Of a stretch of 64,000 nucleotides of DNA, positions 10,075-19,724 are shown one piece after another. Source of the stretch: Marinobacterium litorale DSM 23545. Its GTDB lineage: Bacteria > Pseudomonadota > Gammaproteobacteria > Pseudomonadales > Balneatricaceae. The notes below the pieces were generated by a model that worked only from the letters and a program-made list of their open reading frames with translations, searched no databases and was not told where the DNA came from. The translations under genes were made by a program, and so were the position numbers. The stretch's first letter is position 1; the number at the start of each line of letters is the position of its first letter. The stretch covers positions 62,001 to 126,000 of the forward strand of contig NZ_AUAZ01000009.1 in the NCBI RefSeq assembly GCF_000428985.1, given 5' to 3'.

Positions 10075-11832
10075 ATGAAAGAACTTATCGCACAGCTGAT
10101 CGATACTGCGCTGCAGACACTGATCGCCGACGGTACGCTGCCGGCGGACATTCAACCCAACATCATGGTTGAAAACACCCGCGACAAGAGCCACGGCGAC
10201 TTTGCGTCCAACATCGCCCTGACCCTGGCCAAGCCCGCCCGCTGCAACCCGCGCGAGCTGGCTCAGAAACTGTGCGATGCCCTCCCCCCGTCTGACAGCA
10301 TCGACAAAACCGAAATCGCCGGCCCCGGTTTTATCAACTTCTTTATCACCCAGGCCTCTGCCTACGCGGTCATCGGTGAAATTCTGGAGCAACGCGAGAC
10401 CTTTGGCCGCGTCACCACTAACAGTGGCCCACGGGTTCAGGTGGAGTTTGTCTCTGCCAACCCGACCGGCCCGCTGCACGTGGGTCACGGTCGTGGAGCG
10501 GCATACGGCGCCACCGTCTCCGACCTGCTGGAAGCCGCCGGAGTGCAGGTGGAACGCGAATACTACGTCAACGATGCCGGCCGTCAGATGAACATCCTCG
10601 CGGTCAGCGTCTGGCTGCGCTACCTGGAACTGCTCGACGGGGAGCTGACCTTCCCGGCCAACGGTTACCAGGGCCACTATATCCGCGATATCGCTCACGA
10701 CCTGGAGAAGACTCACGGCGACCGCCTGAAACGCCCGGTGGAACAGGTATTTGCCAATATCCCCGCGGACGAACCGGCCGGCGGCGACAAGGAAAAGCAT
10801 ATCGACGGCTTGATCGACCGTGCCCATGAGCTGTTGGGCGATGATTACGGTCTGGTGTTTGACGCCGGCCTCAACGCAATCCTCAGCGATATCCGCGAAG
10901 ACCTGGGCGAATTCGGCGCCGACTACCAGGTCTGGTTCTCGGAACGTTCCCTGACCAGCAACGGCGATGTGGACAAAGCATTGCAGATGCTGGAGGACAA
11001 GGGCTACCTGTACGAGGCTGAGGGCAATATCTGGTTCCGCTCCACCGAGTTCGGCGATGACAAGGATCGCGTGGTCAAACGGGCCAACGGCCAGACGACC
11101 TATTTCGCCTCCGATATCGCCTACCACATGAACAAGTTCGAGCGCGGCTTCGACAAGGTGATCAATATCTGGGGCGCGGATCACCACGGCTACATCACAC
11201 GCGTCAAAGCGGCGATCCAGGCGCTGGGTTATGACCCAGAACGGCTGATCGTCAAACTGGTGCAGTTTGCAATCCTCTATCGCAGCGGCGAGCGTGTACA
11301 GATGTCCACCCGCTCCGGTTCGTTCGTTACCCTGCGCGAGTTGCGCGAAGAGGTGGGCGCCGATGCCTGCCGCTTCTTCTACGTTACCCGCAAAGCGGAT
11401 CAGCACATGGACTTCGACCTGGACCTGGCCAAGTCGGAAACCAAGGACAACCCGGTGTTCTACATCCAGTACGCCCACGCCCGTGTCTGCTCGGTACTGC
11501 GCAAACTTGAGGAGCAGGGTAACGCCTGGATGCCGGAAGCAGGGCTTAAAAACCTGACCCGCCTCGATACCGAAGCGGAGAAGGACCTGGTTACCACGCT
11601 TGGCAAGTACCCGGAGCTGCTGCAGAACGCCGCTCTGAACTACGAACCTCACCTGCTAGCCAACTACCTGCGCGACCTGGCCGGGGACTTCCATACATAT
11701 TACAACGCGCACAAAATGTTGATCGACGATGCCGAGCTACGCAACGCCCGCCTGACTCTAAGCGCTGCCGTGCGCCAGGTGCTGGCAAACGGGCTCAAGT
11801 TGCTGGGCGTCAGCGCACCGGAGCAGATGTAA
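10075..11832 (+). CDS. argS: Arginyl-tRNA synthetase
   Basis: 585 residues, class I synthetase. An N-terminal ArgRS-specific domain is followed by the catalytic Rossmann fold with the HIGH-type motif in [13 protein letters not shown] and the KMSKS-equivalent VQMSTRSG, then an alpha-helical anticodon-binding domain ending in the usual LGVSAPEQM. It charges tRNA-Arg. The start at 10075 matches other ArgRS proteins (MKELIAQLI...) and avoids a longer frame that would begin within the promoter. A SPOR gene follows 6 bp later. Confidence 0.97.
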   Translation: MKELIAQLIDTALQTLIADGTLPADIQPNIMVENTRDKSHGDFASNIALTLAKPARCNPRELAQKLCDALPPSDSIDKTEIAGPGFINFFITQASAYAVIGEILEQRETFGRVTTNSGPRVQVEFVSANPTGPLHVGHGRGAAYGATVSDLLEAAGVQVEREYYVNDAGRQMNILAVSVWLRYLELLDGELTFPANGYQGHYIRDIAHDLEKTHGDRLKRPVEQVFANIPADEPAGGDKEKHIDGLIDRAHELLGDDYGLVFDAGLNAILSDIREDLGEFGADYQVWFSERSLTSNGDVDKALQMLEDKGYLYEAEGNIWFRSTEFGDDKDRVVKRANGQTTYFASDIAYHMNKFERGFDKVINIWGADHHGYITRVKAAIQALGYDPERLIVKLVQFAILYRSGERVQMSTRSGSFVTLRELREEVGADACRFFYVTRKADQHMDFDLDLAKSETKDNPVFYIQYAHARVCSVLRKLEEQGNAWMPEAGLKNLTRLDTEAEKDLVTTLGKYPELLQNAALNYEPHLLANYLRDLAGDFHTYYNAHKMLIDDAELRNARLTLSAAVRQVLANGLKLLGVSAPEQM

Positions 11833-11838
11833 AACACA

Positions 11839-12492
11839 ATGGCACGACAGGACTACGGGCAGAAAAGACGTTCTGGCGCTTCCGCCAGCCGTAAAGCCAC
11901 CCCGAAACGGAAAGCGCCGCCACCCCCGCCGCCACGCCGGCCCTGGGGGCTGGCGCTGATCGCGCTTATTGGCCTGGGCGGACTCGCCACGCTGATCTAT
12001 CTGTTGGTGCAGACTCCGGCCACGGCGCCCGCGCCCAGTGTCCCGAGTACCGTGACGGCACCGAAGCCCAAACCGGCATCTCAGCCCACCCGGACGGAGA
12101 CGTCGGTAAGCGCAAGCAAGCCGACACCGCCGGCTACGGCCGAACCCGCCGAGTCAGACTCGGACCGGTTCCAGTTTTACGACATGCTACCCAAGAGCAA
12201 GGTGGAAACACCGGAGGTTTCGGCTTACAAGTCGACCCCCAAGACCGCCAAACTGGATACGCAAGTGCTGCTTCAGGCAGGCTCCTTCCGCAATTCAGCC
12301 GACGCGGAACAGATGCGCGCACGGATGATTCTGGCGGGCCTGCCCAATGTCACCACAAGCCGCACAGAGGGCAGCAACGGAATCTGGTACCGGGTACGTA
12401 CCGGACCCTTTGACACCCGCACCGATGTCAACGTGGCCACCAACAAACTGCATGAGCTGAATATCCAGCCCCTGCAGGTACGCGCGGAATAA
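11839..12492 (+). CDS. SPOR-domain protein, FtsN-like
   Basis: 217 residues. A basic, proline-rich cytoplasmic N-terminus is followed by one membrane helix (about residues 37-58), a Pro/Ala/Thr-rich periplasmic linker (60-125) and a C-terminal SPOR domain (about 135-215) starting LLQAGSFRNSADAEQMR. SPOR domains bind denuded septal glycan. Topology and position between argS and hslV match the FtsN-like protein of pseudomonads. Whether it activates septation as E. coli FtsN does cannot be read from sequence. Confidence 0.88.
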   Translation: MARQDYGQKRRSGASASRKATPKRKAPPPPPPRRPWGLALIALIGLGGLATLIYLLVQTPATAPAPSVPSTVTAPKPKPASQPTRTETSVSASKPTPPATAEPAESDSDRFQFYDMLPKSKVETPEVSAYKSTPKTAKLDTQVLLQAGSFRNSADAEQMRARMILAGLPNVTTSRTEGSNGIWYRVRTGPFDTRTDVNVATNKLHELNIQPLQVRAE

Positions 12493-12495
12493 AAA

Positions 12496-12521
12496 GCCTC
12501 GGGGGCCGAATTTCGCCCCCG
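12496..12521 (+). terminator. Hairpin after the SPOR gene
   Basis: A 9-bp GC-rich stem with an 8-base loop just after the stop codon. There is no T run, so it could be a processing or attenuating hairpin rather than a full terminator. It separates argS-SPOR from hslVU. Confidence 0.5.
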
Positions 12522-12606
12522 AGTGTCCCCTGCCCTTGAAATCCGGATTCCGGCAACCATATCTGTAGCCAATCACTGAAATCCGGCAAACAGGGTATCC
12601 TTTGTC

Positions 12607-13137
12607 ATGACAACCATCGTTTCTGTTCGCCGCGGCGATCAGGTCGTCGTCGGCGGCGACGGTCAGGTATCACTCGGCAACACCGTAATGAAAGGCAGCG
12701 CACGCAAGGTCAATGTGCTGCCCAAGCATCAGGTTATTACCGGCTTTGCCGGCAGCACGGCAGACGCCATCACCCTGCGTGACCTGTTTGAACAGCAACT
12801 CGACAAGCACCAGGGCAACATCACCACCGCCGTCATCCAGCTGGCGCGCGAGTGGCGCTCAGACCGCGTCCTGCGTCGCCTCGAAGCCCTGATGCTGGTT
12901 GCCAACAAAGAGAAAACCTACCTGATCTCAGGCAGCGGCGATATCATCGAACCCGAGGATGGCGTCATCGCCATCGGCTCCGGTGGCAACTACGCACTAT
13001 CCGCCGCACGCGCGTTGGTCGATAACACCGACCTAAGCGCTCGCGACATCGTCGAGAAAAGCCTTCAGATCGCCTCTGGCATCTGCGTTTTCACCAATGA
13101 CAACCTGACCATCGAACAGCTCGAATCGGCTGGCTGA
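12607..13137 (+). CDS. hslV: HslV, peptidase subunit of the HslUV protease
   Basis: 176 residues. It starts Met-Thr-Thr, so removal of the Met exposes the catalytic N-terminal threonine ([19 protein letters not shown]). The conserved [14 protein letters not shown] segment completes the beta-proteasome-type fold. HslV forms a dodecameric chamber capped by HslU and degrades misfolded proteins and regulators. It is followed 10 bp later by hslU. Confidence 0.97.
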   Translation: MTTIVSVRRGDQVVVGGDGQVSLGNTVMKGSARKVNVLPKHQVITGFAGSTADAITLRDLFEQQLDKHQGNITTAVIQLAREWRSDRVLRRLEALMLVANKEKTYLISGSGDIIEPEDGVIAIGSGGNYALSAARALVDNTDLSARDIVEKSLQIASGICVFTNDNLTIEQLESAG

Positions 13138-13147
13138 GGAGACCTCC

Positions 13148-14485
13148 ATGTCCAACATGACCCCCCGCGAAATCGTTCACGAGCTGAACCGGCACATCGT
13201 TGGCCAGGACGAAGCCAAGCGTTCCGTCGCCATCGCCCTGCGCAACCGCTGGCGCCGGATGCAGCTGGATGAAGAGCTGCGCCCGGAGGTAACACCGAAA
13301 AACATTCTGATGATCGGCCCCACCGGTGTCGGTAAAACCGAGATTGCACGGCGCCTGGCCAAGCTCGCCAACGCCCCGTTTATCAAGGTGGAAGCGACCA
13401 AATTCACCGAAGTGGGTTATGTGGGTCGCGATGTGGAAACCATTATCCGCGACCTGGTGGAGATGTCGTTGAAGATGGTGCGTGAACAGGCGATGGAGAA
13501 GCACCGCTTCCGCGCTGAAGAACTGGCGGAAGAGCGTATTCTCGATGCGCTGCTGCCTCAGGCCCGCTCCAGCGGTTTTGAGAATGACGAGCCCGTCAGC
13601 AAAACCGATTCCGCGACCCGCCAGATCTTCCGGAAAAAGCTCCGTGAAGGACAGCTGGACGACAAAGAGATCGATGTGGAAGTGGCGCAGCCCCAAGTCG
13701 GCGTCGAGATCATGTCGCCGCCGGGCATGGAAGAGATGACCAGCCAGCTGCAAAGCCTGTTCTCCAATATGGGGCAAAACAAGAAGCAAAGCCGCCGCCT
13801 GAAAGTGAAGGAAGCATTCAAGCTGCTCACCGACGAGGAGGCCGCCAATCTGGTCAAGGAAGATGAAATCAAGCAGCAGGCGCTGGAACGGGTCGAACAG
13901 AACGGCATCGTTTTCCTGGATGAGATCGACAAGGTCTGCAAGCGTACCGACAACAGCGGTGCCGATGTTTCCCGCGAGGGCGTGCAACGCGACCTGCTGC
14001 CGCTGATCGAAGGTTGTACCGTCAGCACCAAATACGGCATGGTTCGCACCGATCATATTCTGTTTATCGCATCCGGTGCTTTCCATCTGGCGCGCCCGTC
14101 CGACCTGATTCCCGAACTCCAGGGCCGCCTGCCGATTCGGGTAGAGCTTCAGGCGCTGACACCGGAGGATTTCCGTCGGATTCTGACCGAGCCCAAGGCA
14201 TCCCTGACCGAGCAGTACCGCGCGTTGCTGGCCACCGAAGGAGTGAATGTCGAGTTCACCGAAGAGGGCATCAGCCGTATCGCGGAACTGGCCTACCAGG
14301 TCAACGAGAGCACCGAGAATATCGGCGCCCGGCGCCTGCATACCATGATGGAGCGTTTGCTGGAGGAGCTCTCCTACGCGGCATCCGACCGCAGTGGCGA
14401 GACCATCAGCATCGACCGCGCCTTTGTCGATGAACAGCTCAGTGAGGTCAGCCGCGACGAAGACCTCAGTCACTATATCCTGTAA
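13148..14485 (+). CDS. hslU: HslU, ATPase subunit of the HslUV protease
   Basis: 445 residues, an AAA+ unfoldase. Walker [15 protein letters not shown] lies near residues 57-70. The intermediate I-domain spans about 110-245 and Walker B is [10 protein letters not shown] at about 253. The C-terminus is EDLSHYIL, the usual tail that inserts into HslV and opens its active sites. It is cotranscribed with hslV. In many bacteria this pair belongs to the sigma-32 regulon; I did not see a clear heat-shock promoter here. Confidence 0.97.
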   Translation: MSNMTPREIVHELNRHIVGQDEAKRSVAIALRNRWRRMQLDEELRPEVTPKNILMIGPTGVGKTEIARRLAKLANAPFIKVEATKFTEVGYVGRDVETIIRDLVEMSLKMVREQAMEKHRFRAEELAEERILDALLPQARSSGFENDEPVSKTDSATRQIFRKKLREGQLDDKEIDVEVAQPQVGVEIMSPPGMEEMTSQLQSLFSNMGQNKKQSRRLKVKEAFKLLTDEEAANLVKEDEIKQQALERVEQNGIVFLDEIDKVCKRTDNSGADVSREGVQRDLLPLIEGCTVSTKYGMVRTDHILFIASGAFHLARPSDLIPELQGRLPIRVELQALTPEDFRRILTEPKASLTEQYRALLATEGVNVEFTEEGISRIAELAYQVNESTENIGARRLHTMMERLLEELSYAASDRSGETISIDRAFVDEQLSEVSRDEDLSHYIL

Positions 14486-14492
14486 CGCTGCC

Positions 14493-14512
14493 GGGCCTGC
14501 GGATGCAGGCCC
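14493..14512 (+). terminator. Hairpin after hslU
   Basis: An 8-bp stem (GGGCCTGC and its complement) with a GGAT loop, 8 bp after the stop. There is no T tract, so it is a weak or read-through terminator. Confidence 0.45.
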
Positions 14513-14534
14513 CTGCTTGTCAAAGGAGCGCATC

Positions 14535-14912
14535 ATGGTTGAAGTCCCCCTGCCTCAGGATATTCGGTTACACACCAAGTCCCGAACGTTGGAGCTGGTT
14601 TACGCTGATGGTAATTTTGAGCTGACCGCAGAGTTCCTGCGTGTTCACTCGCCCTCGGCCGAAGTCCGCGGCCACGGCATTGGCCAGGGAGTATTGCAGA
14701 CCGGTAAAAAACATGTGGGCATCAAGGGTGTGGAACCCTCCGGTAACTATGCTCTGAAAATCATTTTTGACGACGGTCATGATTCCGGACTCTTCACCTG
14801 GGAGTATCTGCACGACCTGGCCCATAATCAGGCAGCCTATTGGCAGCAATACCTGAACGCGCTTGAAGCAGCCGGCGCCAGCCGTGACAACGGATTGATC
14901 GCCCGGGGCTAA
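14535..14912 (+). CDS. DUF971 family protein (gamma-butyrobetaine hydroxylase N-terminal-like)
   Basis: 125 residues. It belongs to the DUF971 family, a small zinc-ribbon-related domain also found at the N-terminus of gamma-butyrobetaine hydroxylase; characteristic segments are [10 protein letters not shown], the [21 protein letters not shown] core and a YLHDLA motif. Biochemical function is unknown to me; the family often sits beside hslVU or Fe-S/Mrp genes. I start at the ATG at 14535 after AAGGAG. The frame stays open further upstream but that part overlaps hslU. Confidence 0.88.
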   Translation: MVEVPLPQDIRLHTKSRTLELVYADGNFELTAEFLRVHSPSAEVRGHGIGQGVLQTGKKHVGIKGVEPSGNYALKIIFDDGHDSGLFTWEYLHDLAHNQAAYWQQYLNALEAAGASRDNGLIARG

Positions 14913-14943
14913 CGTGGACGGGACAAAGACCGGGACGCGGCGC

Positions 14944-14949
14944 TACAAT
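14944..14949 (+). promoter_or_regulatory. Candidate -10 element of ubiE
   Basis: TACAAT, 31 bp before the ubiE ATG. The more upstream in-frame ATG (14948) lies within it, which supports the start at 14981. Confidence 0.35.
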
Positions 14950-14980
14950 GGGCCCAACATTCATAGGCCTTGAGCGGACA

Positions 14981-15736
14981 ATGAGCGAGAAAAAGCAGGA
15001 CACCACCCATTTCGGCTACCAGGAAGTGCCCGTTGACGAGAAGGTCAAACGGGTCGCGGACGTCTTCCACTCGGTGGCCGGTAAATATGACCTGATGAAC
15101 GACATGATGTCAGGGGGTATTCACCGTCTCTGGAAACGGATTACCATCGAACAGAGTGGTGCACGGGCCGGTATGAAAGTGCTCGACATCGCAGGTGGCA
15201 CCGGTGATCTGACGCGCAAGTTTTCTCGCATTGTCGGCCCCTCGGGCAAGGTGGTACTGGCCGATATCAATGAGTCCATGCTCCGGGTCGGGCGCGACAA
15301 ACTGATCAACGCCGGAGCCGCCGGTAACATCGAATATGTTCAGGCCAACGCGGAATGCCTGCCATTTGCCGATAATACCTTTGACATCCTGACCATCGCC
15401 TTTGGTCTGCGCAATGTCACCGACAAGGACGCCGCTCTACGCTCCATGCTCCGGGTACTCAAACCGGGCGGTAAAGTGATGGTGCTGGAGTTTTCCAAGA
15501 CCGATAACCCACTACTGACCAAGGCCTACGATTTCTACTCTTTCAACATCCTGCCGCAGATGGGCAAGCTGATTGCCAATGATGCCGAAAGCTACCGCTA
15601 CCTGGCCGAGTCGATCCGCATGCACCCGGACCAGGAAACCTTGAAAGAGATGATGGCCGGGGCCGGCTTCGTGAACTGTCGCTACCAGAACATGACCGGC
15701 GGTGTGGTCGCGCTTCATACAGGCATCAAGCCCTGA
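14981..15736 (+). CDS. ubiE: UbiE/MenG methyltransferase
   Basis: 251 residues, SAM-dependent. It C-methylates the benzoquinol intermediate of ubiquinone (and demethylmenaquinol where present). Visible are the SAM-binding motif [15 protein letters not shown] (about 68-82) and family signatures [18 protein letters not shown] and [15 protein letters not shown]. Full length. It is followed by ubiJ 31 bp later, so they form a ubiquinone biosynthesis unit. Confidence 0.97.
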   Translation: MSEKKQDTTHFGYQEVPVDEKVKRVADVFHSVAGKYDLMNDMMSGGIHRLWKRITIEQSGARAGMKVLDIAGGTGDLTRKFSRIVGPSGKVVLADINESMLRVGRDKLINAGAAGNIEYVQANAECLPFADNTFDILTIAFGLRNVTDKDAALRSMLRVLKPGGKVMVLEFSKTDNPLLTKAYDFYSFNILPQMGKLIANDAESYRYLAESIRMHPDQETLKEMMAGAGFVNCRYQNMTGGVVALHTGIKP

Positions 15737-15767
15737 ACGGACGATAACAGTAACGGAGGTTGAGGGG

Positions 15768-16421
15768 ATGGCTTTGCAGATGCTCGTCACCGGCGCACTG
15801 TCGACGCTGGAACCGGCTTTAAACCGGGTCCTGGCCAGGGACCCGGTTACCCTGGATCGCCTCGGTGAGATGGCTGGCCGGATTGTCGCTGTGGAAGTGA
15901 CGGCGCCGAGCTTACAGCTGTATCTGATCCCCCATGCCGAAGGGATCGATCTTCTGGCCCATTACGCGGGCGATGCTGACGTAAGGCTGAAGGGCAGCGC
16001 TGTCGATCTGGCGCGCCTGCCCCAGGCCGGTAATGAAGTGCTCTTTGGACAGGGCGTAACAATCAGCGGCGATTCCGCACTGGCCCACCGTCTGCAAAAA
16101 GTACTGGCCGATACCCGGATCGACTGGGAAGCCTGGATCAGTGATTGGCTGGGCGATACCGCAGGCCACGAAGCGGCCAAACTCATCAGATCCCTGGGTA
16201 CCTACGGTCGCGACAGCTCCCGCTCCATGCTGATGAACCTGCAGGAATATGTGCAGGAGGAGGCGCGGCTGCTACCAACTCCGGTGGAGGTCGAGATATT
16301 CATGGATGAGGTCGATACGCTACGTGAGCGCACCGACCGTCTGTTGGCCCGGATTGATCGACTCGAAACGTCAGAAAGGCTTAACAACCACAAAGATCAG
16401 AATCGGCACAAAGATCAGTAA
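15768..16421 (+). CDS. ubiJ: UbiJ, accessory factor of ubiquinone biosynthesis (SCP2 domain)
   Basis: 217 residues with an N-terminal SCP2 sterol-carrier-like domain (about 10-110) and a C-terminal coiled coil (about 160-215). UbiJ binds isoprenoid intermediates and organises the Ubi metabolon with UbiK. The start at 15768 follows a GGAGG site. Two oddities: ubiB, the usual third gene of ubiE-ubiJ-ubiB, is not next, and the last 51 bp overlap the 3' end of the convergent hemJ gene. Confidence 0.9.
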   Translation: MALQMLVTGALSTLEPALNRVLARDPVTLDRLGEMAGRIVAVEVTAPSLQLYLIPHAEGIDLLAHYAGDADVRLKGSAVDLARLPQAGNEVLFGQGVTISGDSALAHRLQKVLADTRIDWEAWISDWLGDTAGHEAAKLIRSLGTYGRDSSRSMLMNLQEYVQEEARLLPTPVEVEIFMDEVDTLRERTDRLLARIDRLETSERLNNHKDQNRHKDQ

Positions 16422-16784
16422 CGGCAGTTCATTAAACAGGCGAAAGAAACGCCCGCTGCCGGATAGCCCGTCCTGTTGCATCTGCTTGAGGTAACGACGG
16501 CACCAGAGGTGGTAGCCGATCAGCAAGGCCACAAACAGCAGCTTGGCGTGCAGCCAACCACCGCTGATCCCCCAGCCAAACCAGAGCCACAACCCCAGTC
16601 CCAGCGTAAACGCCGCCATGATGGTCATAAAACCGTACAGCTTTCGCGCCATGATGCAAAGACGGGTCACATCCTGACCGGCCTCCCGCCCTTCAACGTA
16701 ATGCACGAATATCCTTGGCAGATAAAAAATTCCCGCCATCCAGCTGGTCATTGCCAGAATATGAAACACCTTCACCCAAAGCAT
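16371..16784 (-). CDS. hemJ: HemJ-type protoporphyrinogen IX oxidase
   Basis: 137 residues and four membrane helices. The N-terminus MLWVKVFHILAMTSWMAG and the FYLPRIFVHY segment are family hallmarks of the UPF0093/HemJ family, including the conserved His near position 8. HemJ oxidises protoporphyrinogen IX to protoporphyrin IX in haem synthesis in bacteria lacking HemG or HemY. The start at 16784 follows from homology; a longer frame to 16856 adds an atypical tail. The 3' end overlaps ubiJ by 51 bp tail to tail. Confidence 0.88.
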   Translation of the reverse strand: MLWVKVFHILAMTSWMAGIFYLPRIFVHYVEGREAGQDVTRLCIMARKLYGFMTIMAAFTLGLGLWLWFGWGISGGWLHAKLLFVALLIGYHLWCRRYLKQMQQDGLSGSGRFFRLFNELPLLIFVPILIFVVVKPF

Positions 16785-16960
16785 GCGCTTTCCCTCGACT
16801 CCATTGTCCACTGCAAAAGTATGCCACAGCACAGAGCTGATCGACGCTTCAACCACCGAAACCGGTGGCGCGCGTGTTACGTTCTGTCAGGCGCTTTATA
16901 CGACAACACAGCGGATAGAAGTTTCCCTCACAGAATGCGCCCTGACAGAAAGTGCTCCGC

Positions 16961-17731
16961 TCACTGCCCAAACCCCAGCAGACGGTAAAGTGCCCCCTGG
17001 CTCACCTGCTCCTGAGCCCGCGCAATAATCCCCGCCTGCGACAACTCCTCTATCAATCCATTGAGCAGAGGCCGCACCTGATCAGGGCTCATACCCGCTT
17101 CCAGCTTTTCATGGTAAAGCAGCTTAAGCAGGACCAGGTCCAGTCCGGTCAGCAGTTGCGCCACCGAACGATCATTAAAAATAGAAGGGAATACACGATC
17201 GGAGTCATTGGGTAAACCCAGTACCTGGGTTAACTCTTCGACGATACAACTGATCAACTGCCCATGATGGCGCGCCCGATCCACCGGGATAAAAACCCAG
17301 CCTCGTCTGATTACGCCACGCCTGTCCGTCTGCAGCCGTCCCAGGCAAAGAGCATTGGGTGGAAGCGAGTCCTGACCACTTTGCTCCCGCCAACGCCCCA
17401 ACAGCGCCGACTCGGGCAACAGAAACATCATCAGGTTGGCATTCTCGGCCCGATCCACGCGCCGAATCGAGAGCCCCGTAATCTGGGCAAGCTGACTTAG
17501 ATGCGCATCGACCAGCTCCTCGTGCAGTGCTCGGTTACCGACTTCGTGACTCAAATACACGCGCACGGGCGCTTCCCAGCGCCTTAACCGAGGCGTGTGC
17601 ACGCCATACTCACTGTTCAGCGCAATCTCAATAAAGCTGTCAGCGATATAACCGGGCCGCTGCCAGGCTTCACGCTCATCAGCCTGACTGACCGATATAC
17701 AGAGAAAGAGCGCAATGATCAGCCGGATCAT
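16961..17731 (-). CDS. DUF2927 domain protein, exported
   Basis: 256 residues with an N-terminal signal peptide (about 1-17). The DUF2927 core spans roughly 30-225. Its signature is the CIVEELTQVLGLPNDSD block followed by SIFND and a TGLDLVLLKLLY helix. The conserved Cys/Glu/Glu in that block suggest an enzyme-like or metal site, but I know no demonstrated function. It overlaps the upstream FAH gene by 4 bp (ATGA), so it is translated with it. Confidence 0.8.
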   Translation of the reverse strand: MIRLIIALFLCISVSQADEREAWQRPGYIADSFIEIALNSEYGVHTPRLRRWEAPVRVYLSHEVGNRALHEELVDAHLSQLAQITGLSIRRVDRAENANLMMFLLPESALLGRWREQSGQDSLPPNALCLGRLQTDRRGVIRRGWVFIPVDRARHHGQLISCIVEELTQVLGLPNDSDRVFPSIFNDRSVAQLLTGLDLVLLKLLYHEKLEAGMSPDQVRPLLNGLIEELSQAGIIARAQEQVSQGALYRLLGFGQ

Positions 17732-18390
17732 TGTGCCTCGGTATCGACTCGCAGCAGATCGACGATCTCGACCACGAGTTTATCGCCCGGTTTAAGCGGC
17801 CCGACACCGGCCGGCGTTCCGGTTAATACCAGGTCCCCCGGTTCCAGCGTAAACCACTGGCTGATATAGCTGATAAGCGCCAATACCGGCGTCAGCATCT
17901 GAGCGCTGTTTCCTTCCTGGCGTACTTCGTCATTGACGGTCAGGCGCAGGTTGACGTCGGTCAGGTCACCCACGCTGGCCGGGGTGAGAAACCGGGATAC
18001 CGGGCAGGCACCATCAAACGCCTTGGAGCGCTCCCAGGGGTGCCCCTTGGACTTCAGCTGATCCTGAACATCGCGCAAAGTCAGATCCAGCGCCAGCCCC
18101 ACACCGGCGATACCGTGCTGCGCAGCCTGTGCATCCACATCAGTCAGGCGCTCGCCGATCAAAACGGCCAGCTCGGTTTCAAAATGCACACTGCCGTGCC
18201 CCTTGGGCACAGTAACGGGCTCATCCAACGGTGCCAGCGCCGTTGCGGGTTTCATGAACAGCAGCGGTTCTGTGGGTATTTCGTTATTCAATTCACGGGC
18301 ATGTTCGGCATAGTTACGGCCGATACACACCACTTTGCCCACCGGCAAATCCAGCGCAGAGCCATCAACCTGCAGATGTTGGTATGCCAT
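17728..18390 (-). CDS. Fumarylacetoacetate hydrolase family protein (FAHD/YcgM-like)
   Basis: 220 residues, a single FAH domain. Metal-binding acidic residues are visible in HFETELAVLIGE, with the family blocks CIGRNYAEHARE at the N-terminus and LVLTGTPAGVGPL near the C-terminus. Proteins of this size are acylpyruvate hydrolases or oxaloacetate decarboxylases; the exact substrate is not evident. The gene is upstream of and overlapping the DUF2927 gene. It is separated from the MFS gene on the same strand by 44 bp. Confidence 0.87.
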   Translation of the reverse strand: MAYQHLQVDGSALDLPVGKVVCIGRNYAEHARELNNEIPTEPLLFMKPATALAPLDEPVTVPKGHGSVHFETELAVLIGERLTDVDAQAAQHGIAGVGLALDLTLRDVQDQLKSKGHPWERSKAFDGACPVSRFLTPASVGDLTDVNLRLTVNDEVRQEGNSAQMLTPVLALISYISQWFTLEPGDLVLTGTPAGVGPLKPGDKLVVEIVDLLRVDTEAQ

Positions 18391-18434
18391 TGCTCACTTC
18401 TCCTTAAAACTGTTGCACCATCATATCCCGCCAC

Positions 18435-19628
18435 TCAGGCAGCGACCAGAACCGAACGTCGACTCCGACCCAGCCAGCAGGCACAACTCAGCGTCAGGGT
18501 TAAGATCACCAGCGAACCGGCAACAACGCCCGACCAACCGGCATACTCCCAGAAGGGGTGCAGATAAAGCCCGCCGGTGCTGGCCCCTATGTAGTAGAAC
18601 ATCAGATAGAGCGATGAAGCACTGGCCTTGGCCTGACGGGCATTGTGACTGACCCAGCTACTGGCGCTTGAATGCGCAAAAAAGAACCCGAAACTGTTGA
18701 TGAAAAAGCCCGCAACGATGGCGACCAGGCTGGGAATCAGCGTCAGCAACGAGCCCAACATCAGGATCAGAATGCCTAACGCCATACACCAGGGCTGGCT
18801 CAAACGCAGCGCCACGCGACCCGAGATCGCCGAACCGAAGGTACCGGTCAAGTAGGTTAAAAACAGCAGCCCGAGAGACGCGGTTGATAAATTATAAGGA
18901 GCCTCGGACAGTACGAAGGTGATGTAGCTGTACTGGTTCACGAAGATAAAGAAGTTGAGACCGCCGATGATGTAGGCGGCCACCAGCAGCGGATTACGCA
19001 GATGCCCGGCCAGATCGGACAGCATCTGTCGAGGATGCAGCGCTCTGGGGACAAAGTGTTGTGACGGTGGCAACATCAGTGCGAACAGGGTTAAGCAAAC
19101 CAGACTCACAACGGCCATGACCAGAAAAGCGTGATTCCAGCCCATCCACTCACCGACAAAGCCTCCAATCAGGCGGCCACCGATACCGCCCAGACTATTG
19201 CCTGATATGTAAACGCCGACGGCGACAGCCACCGCACTCTTACTGAACTCATCCCCCATATATGCAATCGCAATGGCCGGCAGCCCGCCCAGCAGGAAGC
19301 CTTGCACAGCGCGCAACAGCAGAACAGTCAGGTAGTCCGAGGTAAAGGCGAGGGCCACGGTGGTCAATGTGGCGCCCGCCATGGTCACCAGCATGATCGC
19401 GCGCCGCCCGAGCGCGTCGGATAGTGGGCCATAAAGCAGCAGAGACAGGCCCAGCATCAGCGTAGTGACAGTAAACGTCCATCCGGCGAGCAGCGGCGAA
19501 ACCTCGAAATCCTGCGCCAGCATCGGCAACAGTGGCTGCGTAACATAGACATTGGCAAAGATCATGAAAGATCCCAGACATAGCGCCAGTGTCGCCCGCC
19601 AAAACGCCTTATTACCCAACTCGATCAT
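18435..19628 (-). CDS. MFS transporter, YnfM-type
   Basis: 397 residues, twelve predicted membrane helices, with the MFS loop 2-3 signature in GPLSDALGRRAIML and a motif-like VQGFLLGGLPAIAIAYMGDEF. It resembles the YnfM/drug-efflux branch of 12-helix MFS exporters; the substrate is unknown. I start at the ATG at 19628 with a GGGGG ribosome site; a GTG three codons upstream also exists. It is divergent from a LysR regulator across about 96 bp, suggesting control by that regulator. Confidence 0.88.
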   Translation of the reverse strand: MIELGNKAFWRATLALCLGSFMIFANVYVTQPLLPMLAQDFEVSPLLAGWTFTVTTLMLGLSLLLYGPLSDALGRRAIMLVTMAGATLTTVALAFTSDYLTVLLLRAVQGFLLGGLPAIAIAYMGDEFSKSAVAVAVGVYISGNSLGGIGGRLIGGFVGEWMGWNHAFLVMAVVSLVCLTLFALMLPPSQHFVPRALHPRQMLSDLAGHLRNPLLVAAYIIGGLNFFIFVNQYSYITFVLSEAPYNLSTASLGLLFLTYLTGTFGSAISGRVALRLSQPWCMALGILILMLGSLLTLIPSLVAIVAGFFINSFGFFFAHSSASSWVSHNARQAKASASSLYLMFYYIGASTGGLYLHPFWEYAGWSGVVAGSLVILTLTLSCACWLGRSRRSVLVAA

Positions 19629-19724
19629 CGAGCACACCCCCGCTTAATTTCAATGTGCAAACAATACCAATCGAGATAAAATCATTAAAATATATAGTTA
19701 TTATCTTATCCATAAGGAATACTT

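Noticed and set aside
9814-11652. 612-codon open frame on the minus strand over argS
   Set aside because: It mirrors the argS codons in a high-GC sequence and has low-complexity composition; argS has full family signatures.
13091-14536. 481-codon minus-strand frame over hslU
   Set aside because: Shadow of hslU; no domain and no ribosome site.
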